A stretch of DNA of 64,000 nt from Mobiluncus sp963511525 (GCF_963511525.1 NZ_CAUPIY010000011.1:1-64000); one strand, 5' to 3'. Shown: positions 37,439 to 45,820, counted from the first letter of the stretch. Notes: a model not told the origin generated them from the sequence alone. Translations and numbers: made by a program.

Positions 37439-38143
37439 CTACCGCAGCTCTTCCAGGTGGCCGTCTAGCATATTGAACCTGCGGTTGCAGTATTCATAAG
37501 CGGCCGCGTCGTGCGTGACCATGACGACCGTGCTGCTCCCTTGTGTGAGCTCGTGAAATAGCCGCAGCACCGCCGCGGTAGAGTCGTCGTCCAAGTCGCC
37601 GGTCGGTTCATCCGCCAACAAAACTTCCGGTTGGGCCATGAGTGCTCGGGCGATGGCGACCCGACGCATCTCTCCCCCGGACAGTTCTGCGGGCCAGGCG
37701 TGTGATAGGTCCGCAATGTCGAGCTTTTCCAGTAAATCCAACGCGCGATTGACGGGCAAAGACTCCACCGCCACCGGCGACGATTCCCCCGACGACCGCC
37801 CTTTTGACCGCAAAGTCGCGGGCAGCACCACGTTATCCAAAACGTTGAGGGAACTGACCAGGGTTTGCTGCTGCGTAATCATGCCCAGACGAAACCGGCG
37901 CAGCTGGGACAGTTCCCGGTCCGAGAGACCAGACAGATCCTCTCCTGCCACCCGAACCGTTCCTGAGCTGGGACGCAGCAAACCCATCATGAGGTTCAGC
38001 AGGGTTGTTTTTCCGTTACCCGATTTGCCTGAAATGACCACAAACTGGCCGGTATCAATACTCAAGCTCACACTGTCTACCGCGTTGAACTCCCGTCCTC
38101 GCCGCGAAAACTTCTTGGTCACTTCGCACAGTTCCAACAGCAT
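37439..38143 (-). CDS. ABC transporter ATPase of the DUF4418 operon
   Basis: 234 residues, MacB/LolD-type. Walker A is GKSGNGKTT (Ser/Asn in place of the usual Ser-Gly pair), the signature is LSGGEMRRVAIARAL, Walker B is VLLADEPTGDLDD and the H-loop VTHD. It adjoins a single FtsX-like permease without a gap, so the exporter is likely a homodimer of that permease. The frame ends 48 bp before the FTR1 iron box. Confidence 0.88.
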   Translation of the reverse strand: MLLELCEVTKKFSRRGREFNAVDSVSLSIDTGQFVVISGKSGNGKTTLLNLMMGLLRPSSGTVRVAGEDLSGLSDRELSQLRRFRLGMITQQQTLVSSLNVLDNVVLPATLRSKGRSSGESSPVAVESLPVNRALDLLEKLDIADLSHAWPAELSGGEMRRVAIARALMAQPEVLLADEPTGDLDDDSTAAVLRLFHELTQGSSTVVMVTHDAAAYEYCNRRFNMLDGHLEELR

Positions 38144-39364
38144 CTATTGCCCCTCCCGCACGACCTGGTAAGTTTCTTTTCGCAACATGCGAATCGCTGA
38201 GATAGCACTGGCCAGAACGGCGCTGAGGCACACCGTCACCAAGATGAGAACGCCCAGCGAACACTGGCTCCACAGATCACTTTGCAGATAGGGCTGCTTC
38301 AAAGCCCTTTGAATGGCATTGCCAAATGGCCGCAGTAGCGCCGTGCTGAGTCCCAGCCCCAGCACGCCGCCTGCCAGGCTGACCAGCAGATTCTCTTTCA
38401 GCAACATTGCGGTCAGCATCCGCTTGGTGGCGCCCATTATCCGCAACGAGCCCAGTTCTTTGCTCCGAGACATGACGCTGACCCAGTTGACCGTCACCAA
38501 TACCGCTAGTGATACTGCCCAAAAGACAGCCAGAAAAACCTGTAGGGCGCCCACAATGTGGCCCACACCCTCCTTGAGCCGGGAACTAATCCCGTTCGCG
38601 GACACAAAACCCAAGCCCTTTAGCTGGGGGGATTTGGAAATATACTGCGCCACGTCCTCCGGGGCGTAACCGGGCTTGACCTTTACCATCACTGCGGAAA
38701 CCCGGTGTCCAATTTGATCTTGGGACAAGACCGGATGCCCCACCTTTTCAGCTTGGCGCGCCAGGATTTTCGTGGTCGCCAGATTGGCAAACACAGACGA
38801 ATCCAGGTTCGTGCCCGTCGGCGCCAGCCGCGCGCTTACCGGAAATTCATAGTTAAACAGGCGAATCTTGCCCTGGGCATTAATCTGGACTTTGGACCCC
38901 GCGACCAGTTCCCCGTCCTGCAGACCACGGGAATAAGTGGCTTGAATCCAGGGTTTAATGACGAAGTCAGTGTCCGGATCAATGCCGATAATTTGCAGCC
39001 GCACCTCGCAGCAACTCGCCATCAGGGAAGCAATATAGGTTTGCGTGGTGACCCGTTCCACCCCGGCAACATTGGCGACCAAATCCGAAACGTCATCCGG
39101 CAGCAAGAACCCACTCGGTTTTCCCCCGCAGAGGTAAATATCCTTTGCGGACTGCTCAAACTGGGAGGGCACAATCATTATGTCCGCCCCCAGACGCTCC
39201 TTGACCGACGACAAACCTTGGCTGAGGTTCAGCGAAACCATCCCCGCACCAAACGTTATCGCGCTGAGCAGGACTGCCACCAGGAACAGTCCTAAACTGC
39301 GGTAACGGTAATATTTGAGATTGCGAAAAGGGAGTTTGCCCCAGGTTATCTGGCTGCTTTGCAT
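38144..39364 (-). CDS. FtsX-like ABC permease of the DUF4418 operon
   Basis: 406 residues: N-terminal helix, extracytoplasmic domain of about 220 residues with cysteines (YLCGGKPSG and SCCEVRL), and three C-terminal helices bearing the FtsX segment SRSKELGSLRIMGATK. A Cys-Cys pair facing outward is compatible with metal or thiol chemistry. It is directly followed by its ATPase. Substrate unknown; iron or haem relation is inferred from the upstream iron box. Confidence 0.85.
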   Translation of the reverse strand: MQSSQITWGKLPFRNLKYYRYRSLGLFLVAVLLSAITFGAGMVSLNLSQGLSSVKERLGADIMIVPSQFEQSAKDIYLCGGKPSGFLLPDDVSDLVANVAGVERVTTQTYIASLMASCCEVRLQIIGIDPDTDFVIKPWIQATYSRGLQDGELVAGSKVQINAQGKIRLFNYEFPVSARLAPTGTNLDSSVFANLATTKILARQAEKVGHPVLSQDQIGHRVSAVMVKVKPGYAPEDVAQYISKSPQLKGLGFVSANGISSRLKEGVGHIVGALQVFLAVFWAVSLAVLVTVNWVSVMSRSKELGSLRIMGATKRMLTAMLLKENLLVSLAGGVLGLGLSTALLRPFGNAIQRALKQPYLQSDLWSQCSLGVLILVTVCLSAVLASAISAIRMLRKETYQVVREGQ

Positions 39365-39370
39365 TGCAGT

Positions 39371-39880
39371 TTATGCCGCGGCTTTCTGAAGTTCCGGGCG
39401 CTTCCTTTGATCCAGGAATATCGCCGCACCGACTGCCAGAATCCCTATACAGCTCAGCACCAACAGCGTGGGCATAGCGTACACATTGCAAGACATTTCC
39501 TCGTTTTTGCACACTCCGATGAGCACGGTGACAATCGAAATTTCCAGCACATAGATGAGCGCCGCGCTCAGGTTCAAACCGGTGCGAATCTCAGAGTCCA
39601 TGAACAATGCCAGCAGCCCGATGACCAGCAGGAGGATTCCAATCCCCAAGCTGGCTTGAGCAGTCCAGTAGCACGCCATATGTTGATGAGCCTCGCCCAT
39701 CGCTTTGCCAGCCTGCCCCATGTGATCCATGCCGCCGGAGCCTTTCATCCCGGACATTTTCTCCATACCGGAGCTGTGTTTGGCAGCAAACTCGCAAACC
39801 GGCGCAAAAGTCCGGGGCGCGATGGCAATGAGCAGGCCCAACACTATGGTAGGCAGCGAACCAATGATTCTATCTTTCAT
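39371..39880 (-). CDS. DUF4418 membrane protein with Met/His-rich loop
   Basis: 169 residues, four membrane helices. The first loop is rich in Met, His, Gly and Lys (MEKMSGMKGSGGMDHMG, then HQHM), suggesting a metal-binding site, and single cysteines occur in PVCEF and MACYW. DUF4418 proteins are often encoded with an FtsX permease and ATPase, as here. First gene after a DtxR-like box, so probably iron-regulated. Confidence 0.75.
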   Translation of the reverse strand: MKDRIIGSLPTIVLGLLIAIAPRTFAPVCEFAAKHSSGMEKMSGMKGSGGMDHMGQAGKAMGEAHQHMACYWTAQASLGIGILLLVIGLLALFMDSEIRTGLNLSAALIYVLEISIVTVLIGVCKNEEMSCNVYAMPTLLVLSCIGILAVGAAIFLDQRKRPELQKAAA

Positions 39881-39935
39881 GCGAATTTCTCCTTAAGACT
39901 TAACGACGCTGCCAATCATGACATAATGCAAAACA

Positions 39936-39954
39936 ATTGGCAAGGCTTGCCTTA
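39936..39954. promoter_or_regulatory. DtxR/IdeR-type iron box upstream of the DUF4418 operon
   Basis: ATTGGCAAGGCTTGCCTTA has the core GGCAAG-G-CTTGCC and matches the FTR1 box at most positions (7 of 9 in the two arms). It lies 55 bp before the DUF4418 start. Two boxes of one kind point to one iron-responsive regulator for both operons. Confidence 0.7.
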
Positions 39955-40004
39955 CCTAATTAGCGAGAAATCCGCTTTCATCTGCGAAAAATGACGCGTA
40001 AATG

Positions 40005-40337
40005 TTAGTGAGAGGGCGTTTCGCGCACCGCTTCGTGGTGGCGGATGACCTCGTCAACGATGAAACGTAGGAACTTCTTGGCGAAATCGGGGTCGAGCCC
40101 TGACGAGACGGCCAAAGCCTGGAGACGCGCCACCTGCTGCGCCTCACGCTCGGGGTCAGCCGGCGGCAAATCCAGGCGGGCCTTTAGCTGACCGACTTTT
40201 TGGGTGCAACGGAACCGCTCCGCCAGCAGATGCACCAGCGCGGCGTCGATGTTGTCGATGGTGGCTCGGTATTCCTTGAGTTCAGCAGGGGTTTGCGGCG
40301 GGTTCGCGGCGATAGCTTCGGCTTGCGTAGTGTTCAT
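40005..40337 (-). CDS. chorismate mutase (AroQ type)
   Basis: 110 residues from ATG 40337, preceded by AAGGGG. The all-helical AroQ pattern is visible: ATIDNIDAALVHLLAERF near the start, a lysine in GQLKARLDLP, and FLRFIVDEVIRHH near the end. It converts chorismate to prephenate, the first step to Phe and Tyr. It has the short length of the actinobacterial cytoplasmic form, which is often activated by a DAHP synthase partner. Confidence 0.85.
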   Translation of the reverse strand: MNTTQAEAIAANPPQTPAELKEYRATIDNIDAALVHLLAERFRCTQKVGQLKARLDLPPADPEREAQQVARLQALAVSSGLDPDFAKKFLRFIVDEVIRHHEAVRETPSH

Positions 40338-40481
40338 TGTTGCCCCTTCACTAGGTTCCCCTCTCACTTTACCGGGTCATCGCGCCGCGGCGGAGAGTTT
40401 CTCGAAACGTGAAACGGAGCCGCCCCCAGGGAAAACGGCAACCTCGGCGTGAACCCGCCGGGGAACCTTGTGACGTAAACG

Positions 40482-41744
40482 TTAGGCGGTCTTGGCGACC
40501 GAACCGCCGTGAATGTCCTGCAGCACGTAGGTGGGCTCGGCGCCCTCAAAAACGCACTCCGCCTCGATGATGACTTCCGCCACGTCGTCACGTGAGGGCA
40601 GGTCAAACATGATTTGAGAGAGGGCGTGTTCCATCAGGGTCGACAGCGAACGCGCCCCGGTACCGCGCTTCTCAGCCAGCTCGGCCACCGCGTGAATTGC
40701 CGCATCGGTGAAAGTCAGTTTCACCCCGTCGAGCTCAAACAGGTGCTGGTATTGCTTTAAGATGGCGTTCTTTGGCTCGGTCAAAACGCGGGACAAATCA
40801 TCAACGTCCAGGGCCGACACATTGGTAATGACCGGCAGACGGCCGATGAACTCCGGAATCAAACCAAACTTGTGCAGGTCGTCGGGGGTCACTTTGGCGA
40901 ACAGGTCGCCGTGTTCCTTTACGGACTTGAGATCCGAGCCAAACCCGGTGGAGCGCTGCCCCAACCGAGCTTTCACGATTTCGTCGAGACCGGCAAACGC
41001 CCCGGCGGCAATGAACAGGATCGAGGAGGTATCAATCTCAATAAATTCCTGATGCGGGTGTTTGCGCCCGCCCTGCGGCGGCACGGAGGCGGTGGTGCCC
41101 TCGATAATCTTTAGCAGAGCTTGCTGCACGCCCTCGCCGGACACGTCACGAGTGATGGAGGCGTTTTCGCCCTTACGGGAAATCTTGTCGATTTCATCGA
41201 TATAGATAATGCCACGTTCGGCCTTTTTCACGTCCCCATCGGCGGCTTGAATCAGGCGCAACAGGATGTTTTCCACGTCCTCGCCCACGTAGCCGGCTTC
41301 GGTCAGAGCGGTGGCGTCCACGATGCAGAACGGGACTTTCAACAGGCGCGCCAAAGACCTCGCCAGGTGCGTCTTTCCGGTTCCTGTGGGGCCGAGCAGC
41401 AGGATATTCGACTTCGTCAGCTCCATGCCGGTGTCTTCGCCGTGGCGTTGGGCGCGCACCCGCTTGTAGTGGTTATAGACCGCTACGGACAGGGCACGTT
41501 TCGCGTTTTCCTGACCAATCACGTATTCCTGCAGGAAATCGAAAATTTCATGGGGAGTCGGCAGGACGTCCAGACCGCCCGCGGGGCTACCGTCGAGTTC
41601 CTCGGCAATAATGTCATTGCACAGCTCGATGCACTCATCACAGATATACACGCCGGGACCGGCGATGAGCTTACGAACCTGACGCTGGGACTTTCCACAG
41701 AAAGAACACTTCAGCAGGTCGACCGATTCGGCAGTGCGTGACAT
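40482..41744 (-). CDS. clpX: ATP-dependent Clp protease ATPase ClpX
   Basis: 420 residues. An N-terminal zinc-binding domain with CSFCGK and CDECIELC (about 13-38), Walker A GPTGTGKTH, Walker B IIYIDEIDK, and the RKGENAS and TGARSL segments typical of ClpX. It unfolds substrates and feeds ClpP. GAGGAA precedes the ATG. In many actinobacteria clpX follows clpP directly; here 4 kb of other genes separate them. Confidence 0.95.
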   Translation of the reverse strand: MSRTAESVDLLKCSFCGKSQRQVRKLIAGPGVYICDECIELCNDIIAEELDGSPAGGLDVLPTPHEIFDFLQEYVIGQENAKRALSVAVYNHYKRVRAQRHGEDTGMELTKSNILLLGPTGTGKTHLARSLARLLKVPFCIVDATALTEAGYVGEDVENILLRLIQAADGDVKKAERGIIYIDEIDKISRKGENASITRDVSGEGVQQALLKIIEGTTASVPPQGGRKHPHQEFIEIDTSSILFIAAGAFAGLDEIVKARLGQRSTGFGSDLKSVKEHGDLFAKVTPDDLHKFGLIPEFIGRLPVITNVSALDVDDLSRVLTEPKNAILKQYQHLFELDGVKLTFTDAAIHAVAELAEKRGTGARSLSTLMEHALSQIMFDLPSRDDVAEVIIEAECVFEGAEPTYVLQDIHGGSVAKTA

Positions 41745-42075
41745 GAGTTCCTCTCATAGACGAGTTCAGACTGATTACGATTCTACGGTTTTAGAGGTTT
41801 TTATTCTCGTTAACACGCCTTTGAGGGCCAATCCGCCGACTTCGCGGTGCAGCTCGGCGGGTTTATGGTGTTCAATAGAGCGTTTCGGGCAAGGATCTTG
41901 CGTCGGTGTCGCGCGAGGCTTCTGGTGCCGGACGGGTAGCCCTGCACCTACTATTGTCGGTAGTTAAATACCCACATTTGTGGGTATATTTGTGCTGGCT
42001 GACATATTAGTATTAAGCAGTTTCCGGGATTAACTTTCCCGAGACATCAGAAAGTCATAAATATAAGGGGGCGCG
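41745..42075. other. intergenic region with hairpins, clpX / small membrane protein
   Basis: No gene is seen. A perfect inverted repeat ATACCCACA-TT-TGTGGGTAT occupies 41968-41987, about 90 bp before the next gene, and could be an operator. Two shorter stems lie upstream (CCGCCGA / TCGGCGG near 41831-41860; GCAAG-GAT-CTTGC at 41889-41901). Composition becomes AT-rich after 41960, consistent with a promoter for the small membrane protein. Confidence 0.4.
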
Positions 42076-42321
42076 ATGCCTGACGTAATAGCTTACTTAT
42101 TCATTGGTCTGGGAGTGCTGTCCGGCCTGTCCATGGTCGTTTTTCGCAACAAAGCAAACGGTACAGCCCAGATTTGGACAATTCTACTAGCTCTGGCAAT
42201 AATCATTGCCTTGGCGATCTTGAATTTCCTGCAAGTTCTGCCTCCTATCAGCAACGTGGCCATAATCTGCATCAGCCTGGGGGCAATAGTCAGTGTCTTC
42301 TCTAGGAAACCATCAAACTGA
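42076..42321 (+). CDS. small two-helix membrane protein
   Basis: 81 residues, almost entirely hydrophobic with two or three helices separated by a basic turn (FRNKANGT) and a short charged end (SRKPSN). AAGGGGG precedes the ATG. Not recognised. It is followed at 6 bp by a strong terminator, so it is a one-gene transcript. A holin-like, immunity or sensor-partner role cannot be told from sequence. Confidence 0.6.
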   Translation: MPDVIAYLFIGLGVLSGLSMVVFRNKANGTAQIWTILLALAIIIALAILNFLQVLPPISNVAIICISLGAIVSVFSRKPSN

Positions 42322-42327
42322 TAGACC

Positions 42328-42359
42328 CGTGGCGCGGCGGAGAATTCCGCCGCGCCACG
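42328..42359. terminator. bidirectional terminator
   Basis: A 14-bp perfect stem (CGTGGCGCGGCGGA / TCCGCCGCGCCACG) with a GAAT loop lies between the plus-strand small membrane gene and the end of the minus-strand response-regulator gene. Confidence 0.85.
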
Positions 42360-42364
42360 CGTTA

Positions 42365-43060
42365 TTAAAATGAACCATTCTCGAAGGATTTCACAACGAG
42401 GAGCGATCGGCTTTCGCAGTTGGTGCGGGCTAGAATCTGAGACACATAGTCTCGCACCGTGTTTTCTTTGAGACCGAGCTTCTTGGCAATCGCCTTATTC
42501 GACAACCCTTCAATCAAAAGCTGATAGACCTTTCGGAGTTGTTTCGGAAGACCATTTACTGACTGAATAAAGGTTTCGTCATATATGGTCTGCAGAGGCT
42601 GGGCTCGCATAATATCCATCAAGGCCTCCGCCGGATTCTGACTCAAAACGGACTCCCCGCGCGAAACACGCCGTAAATCTTGGACAATCTCCGTTATCGG
42701 CGTATCCTTAGTGATAAACCCGACAGCTCCAGCTTTGATGGCTTCCATAACTGAAGGTCTCCGCCCGAAAGAGGTAAAGACCAAAATCTTAATTTTCGGG
42801 TGCTCACGCGCCAACCACGCGGTTGCCTCGATACCATCTACTGTCGGCATATCCACGTCCATTAGCACAACGTCAACAGTGTATTTATTCACCAGCTCCA
42901 ATACCTCATGGCCATTCTTAGCAGTGTACACCACCTCTATATCTTCAAATGCACTCAAAGTTTCGGGAATAAGGTTACGCACCAAATCATCATCATCAGC
43001 CAAGAGCACGCGCAAAGGTCGCTCCAAAGCATCCGGATTTGGTTTCAGTTCGTTTTCCAT
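42365..43060 (-). CDS. response regulator, NarL/LuxR family
   Basis: 231 residues. Receiver domain (about 15-130) with the acidic pocket DDDD, phosphoacceptor Asp in VVLMDVDMPT, conserved Thr in FTSFG and Lys in FITKD. The C-terminal LuxR-type HTH has GLSNKAIAKKLGLKENTV. It binds DNA after phosphorylation by the kinase encoded 6 bp upstream. Target genes are not evident; the 41968-41987 inverted repeat upstream of the neighbouring membrane gene is a candidate. Confidence 0.9.
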   Translation of the reverse strand: MENELKPNPDALERPLRVLLADDDDLVRNLIPETLSAFEDIEVVYTAKNGHEVLELVNKYTVDVVLMDVDMPTVDGIEATAWLAREHPKIKILVFTSFGRRPSVMEAIKAGAVGFITKDTPITEIVQDLRRVSRGESVLSQNPAEALMDIMRAQPLQTIYDETFIQSVNGLPKQLRKVYQLLIEGLSNKAIAKKLGLKENTVRDYVSQILARTNCESRSLLVVKSFENGSF

Positions 43061-43066
43061 ACCTGT

Positions 43067-44233
43067 TTACCTCGTTTTCTTAGCTTCCTCGAACCGAGAT
43101 GTACGCTCTATCGGGATTAGTGCCAAAATCATCCACAGTTTCCCATTTGATGAATAGTTCAGCCGACCGCCCCGTTCCGACAACAAGGCGGCAAGGTGTC
43201 CCAGTCCTTGCCTGGAACTCATTGTTTGGTTCACTACCACATTCTGGGAAACCTGGTTCGTGGATACCACCTGTAAGGCTTCATCAGTAAAATCACCTTC
43301 GATCCGTGCAAAAGTACCTTTTTCTGCATATTTGACGAGGTTGGTGGCAATTTCGCCGATAAAAATCTGGAGAATACCTAGTGATGTCTGGTCGAGAGTC
43401 TCTTCCACCTTATCCGGCAGTATGACGGTTAATTCTATGTCACAAGTTCTGGCCAATGAACGGGCATTTCCAACAGTTTCGCTCAGAGATATCACTTCAC
43501 CGCTATTAGATTCGCCTTTCTTAAGTCCGCCAATCATCTCTCTAAGGTGCTTCATAGCCTGGCGTGACTCCGAGACAATCATCTCGATTTTTCGCTTGTT
43601 TTCGCTTTCATTGGAATTCAGAAGCCCATCACAAAGCATGACCACATGAGACAATTCCGCCACTGACTTGTCGTGTAAAGTGCTGGCAAGATTCTCACGT
43701 ACCAATCCGATTGCACGTTCCTTGTCTCTTTGGGTTTCTTCAAGTTTCAGCCTAGCCTCTTCAACGGATTCCTCACGCGTTCTTAGAATCCACCCGATAA
43801 GAGCCGCAAAGAGAAGAGCAAACACATCGAAAGTTATTACACTAAGGAAATTTACCTTGGGATTGTATCCAAATAAATCTGTGACAATAATTAAAAGACC
43901 ACCGACCACGGCAAGCCAATAATATTCTGTAAAAACAAAGTAGCCAATGAGCAGATAGACAAAGATAGACACCGCACCGACCGCCCAAGGAAGTGGAAGC
44001 ATGGAGGCTATGCACTGGAAAACTATGAAGGTCAATCCAAACAGTCCCGGCCGCCAGGCAGTTAGTACCAGCAAAATAATGCCTGCAACTTCAAGAACCC
44101 AAGTGTGCCAGGTGAACCATACCGAGCCTCCAAGAAAGTCCCCTAAATCCATGCCAAGTGCAGCAACTGCACAGAGCACCACAGAAATCGGCCACAGACC
44201 GAGTCTGGTAAGAAAGTTGCGTTTTAACGGCAC
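43067..44233 (-). CDS. sensor histidine kinase, HisKA_3 (NarX/DesK) type
   Basis: 388 residues from a GTG. Five or six N-terminal membrane helices with very short loops (so the sensor is probably in the membrane), a coiled-coil linker, the H-box LHDKSVAELSH, an N-box in GEIATNLVKYA and a G-rich GLGHLAALLSERGG. This is the arrangement of peptide- or lipid-sensing DesK-like kinases. A short secreted-peptide gene lies 24 bp upstream and the cognate regulator 6 bp downstream. Confidence 0.88.
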   Translation of the reverse strand: MPLKRNFLTRLGLWPISVVLCAVAALGMDLGDFLGGSVWFTWHTWVLEVAGIILLVLTAWRPGLFGLTFIVFQCIASMLPLPWAVGAVSIFVYLLIGYFVFTEYYWLAVVGGLLIIVTDLFGYNPKVNFLSVITFDVFALLFAALIGWILRTREESVEEARLKLEETQRDKERAIGLVRENLASTLHDKSVAELSHVVMLCDGLLNSNESENKRKIEMIVSESRQAMKHLREMIGGLKKGESNSGEVISLSETVGNARSLARTCDIELTVILPDKVEETLDQTSLGILQIFIGEIATNLVKYAEKGTFARIEGDFTDEALQVVSTNQVSQNVVVNQTMSSRQGLGHLAALLSERGGRLNYSSNGKLWMILALIPIERTSRFEEAKKTR

Positions 44234-44256
44234 ACGGTAATTTTAGAGCATCATGC

Positions 44257-44466
44257 CTAGCATTTTCCTAGTATTTTGAGGTGCCAAGGGCATGGTTTGT
44301 ACAACACCGTGGATTTGCCAACATAAATCGGCTGACTCACTAGTGCAACATCCAGACCACGCAGATGTACACCAAATGGTGGCTCCGACAGGGGCACCAC
44401 CCCAAAAGTCAGAGCACTAGCAAAGGTAACAAGAGCAATTTTACTTAGCACGGCTTTCTCCTTCAT
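44257..44466 (-). CDS. short secreted peptide ahead of the two-component system
   Basis: 69 residues from ATG 44466, with GAGG seven bases before it. A signal peptide (basic KEK, then a hydrophobic run about residues 7-27) is followed by a 40-residue mature peptide with two cysteines (YKPCPWHLK and the final GKC), which could form a small disulfide loop. Same strand and 24 bp from the kinase gene, so co-transcribed. No family recognised; a signalling peptide or pheromone precursor is the natural inference. Confidence 0.55.
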   Translation of the reverse strand: MKEKAVLSKIALVTFASALTFGVVPLSEPPFGVHLRGLDVALVSQPIYVGKSTVLYKPCPWHLKILGKC

Positions 44467-44904
44467 CAATCAGCCTCAATCCCACTAATGTGGGCTGGCA
44501 AACACGTTAGCGAATGAGGCAGCCTAAGAACACCCACAAAAGTACGTGGTTAACCCCAAGTTAAGTTCAAATCACATAGGCTGCAGTTACTTTTCGGGGA
44601 CTAACTGAAGGATAAATATCATAAAAACCAAGGTGACTCGGAGGACGGTACTGTAACCCCCACGATTAGTTCCCCGTTTCGTATGTTTGCCCTGCTGTAT
44701 TTCCCATCTCGTCGCAAGGAAAGCCGCGGGAAATATATTGAGCTGATTTATGACCCCCTGACAATGGCTTTGACGATAATCCTAACAGGCACATTCACTG
44801 TTGGAGTCAGGAAAATCATCAAAAAATGAAACGTTTATGCCACAGTTACAAAGGCTCGTCCGCCTAGGATAAAAACGCGCCGGCCCAAGCTAGCCGCACA
44901 CCTT

Positions 44905-44935
44905 ACCTGGTCAATCAGACCATATTCCAGCGCCT
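44905..44935 (-). repeat. 31-bp copy of the clpP 3' end
   Basis: Identical but for one base to 45868-45898, which codes LEYGLIDQV near the end of the downstream clpP gene, and in the same orientation. The two copies enclose the AbiEi-like gene. Sequence beyond the copy (toward lower coordinates) differs from the clpP end. Confidence 0.85.
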
Positions 44936-44976
44936 TTCTACGAATCCCCGTCTATAAAATACTAATATGCATTTTA

Positions 44977-44991
44977 TTACCTTTATGGTAA
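44977..44991. promoter_or_regulatory. operator candidate at the AbiEi-like gene
   Basis: TTACC-TTTAT-GGTAA is a perfect inverted repeat 10 bp before the start codon, within an AT-rich promoter-like stretch. AbiEi-type antitoxins are known to repress their own promoters through inverted repeats, so self-regulation is plausible. Confidence 0.5.
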
Positions 44992-45001
44992 GGTTTTATA
45001 T

Positions 45002-45667
45002 ATGGACGGGAATCGGGAGCCTATAACTAAGCCGCGTCGAGGTGGTTTACCAACCGCAATCGCACAGGCTCCTTTGCGCACGGTTCGCCCCGCGCAGCTG
45101 AGCGCGATATACGCAAACCCCAGCAAGGAGCTACTGCGACTGTATCGCCAGCAACTCGTGTATCGCTTGGGTTGCGGCGCCTATATCGGCATACCTGACG
45201 CACAAGTGGGAATTGCGTGGCAACCCAGTACCGTTGAGGCTGCAATGGCGTATGCCGCCAGTGTTTACGGTGAAGACGTGCCTATACTGGCCGGTATTGG
45301 TGCCGCGCGCTGGTGGGGGTTGATTCCTCGCGAGATGGGAACCTGCCCGATTCTAGTGCCGCGTCAGCACCGCAATGTGGCGCTCACGGGCGGGATTCAG
45401 GTATGTTTTTCTATCAGCCGTTATCACCTCCAGGACACTGAACTTGTCTCCTGCCAGCTGGGTCAATTTCGCGTGCAAACTCGAGAACAAAACTTGCTGG
45501 ATTTGGTATCACATCCCGAGTGGGGGCAGGCTCCCTCTGAAGCCACCAACGCCGCCGAGGCACTCCTAGGACGGGTTAACACTCAGAAAGTCGCAAAATT
45601 AGCCAGAAACCAAAAACTCCAGTCCACCTGGAATCAGTTCTTTGAAAACTACAACGAAAAGAGGTGA
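45002..45667 (+). CDS. AbiEi-like antitoxin (type IV TA), without toxin gene
   Basis: 221 residues, cytoplasmic. The layout recalls AbiEi-family proteins: an N-terminal winged-helix-like part (RPAQLSAIYANPSKELLRLYRQ, GAYIGIPD), then a C-terminal AbiEi domain with SVYGEDVPILAGIGAARWWGL and the closing TREQNLLDLVSHP motif. In abortive-infection AbiE systems it is paired with the nucleotidyltransferase AbiEii. Here only 10 codons from a TTG (after AGAGGTGAGAAGA) follow before a stop, so the toxin is missing or the protein stands alone. Confidence 0.65.
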   Translation: MDGNREPITKPRRGGLPTAIAQAPLRTVRPAQLSAIYANPSKELLRLYRQQLVYRLGCGAYIGIPDAQVGIAWQPSTVEAAMAYAASVYGEDVPILAGIGAARWWGLIPREMGTCPILVPRQHRNVALTGGIQVCFSISRYHLQDTELVSCQLGQFRVQTREQNLLDLVSHPEWGQAPSEATNAAEALLGRVNTQKVAKLARNQKLQSTWNQFFENYNEKR

Positions 45668-45735
45668 GAAGATTGGCTGCCAGATTCCCCGCCCCGCGCT
45701 TCTGAACGGTGGGCACCTCAGGGCACAGTCTCAGT

Positions 45736-45775
45736 CCAACCAAGCCCAACCAAAGCCAACCAAGGCTAACCACAG
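45736..45775. repeat. four 10-bp tandem units between AbiEi-like gene and clpP
   Basis: Units CCAACCAAGC, CCAACCAAAG, CCAACCAAGG and CTAACCACAG follow each other. They are non-coding and lie at the edge of the segment between the 31-bp clpP repeats. Confidence 0.7.
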
Positions 45776-45785
45776 CCATAAAATC

Positions 45786-45820
45786 ACGTGGCTCCACGCT
45801 ATCAAAGCGTGAAGCCACGT
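45786..45820. terminator. terminator downstream of clpP (and AbiEi-like gene)
   Basis: ACGTGGCT-C-CACGCT and AGCGTG-A-AGCCACGT form a long near-perfect stem with a short AT loop, between the converging AbiEi-like gene and the clpP operon end. Confidence 0.75.

Larger units (their letters stand above)
44470..45001. other. intergenic region with one possible small ORF
   Basis: Mostly AT-rich. A plus-strand frame 44683-44829 codes 48 residues: a basic N-terminal part (FPSRRKESRGKY), a hydrophobic middle and a basic end (VRKIIKK). It lacks a convincing ribosome-binding site and may be chance or a remnant. The rest holds the clpP-fragment repeat at 44905-44935 and the AbiEi operator candidate; no other signal is seen. 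Confidence 0.35.
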
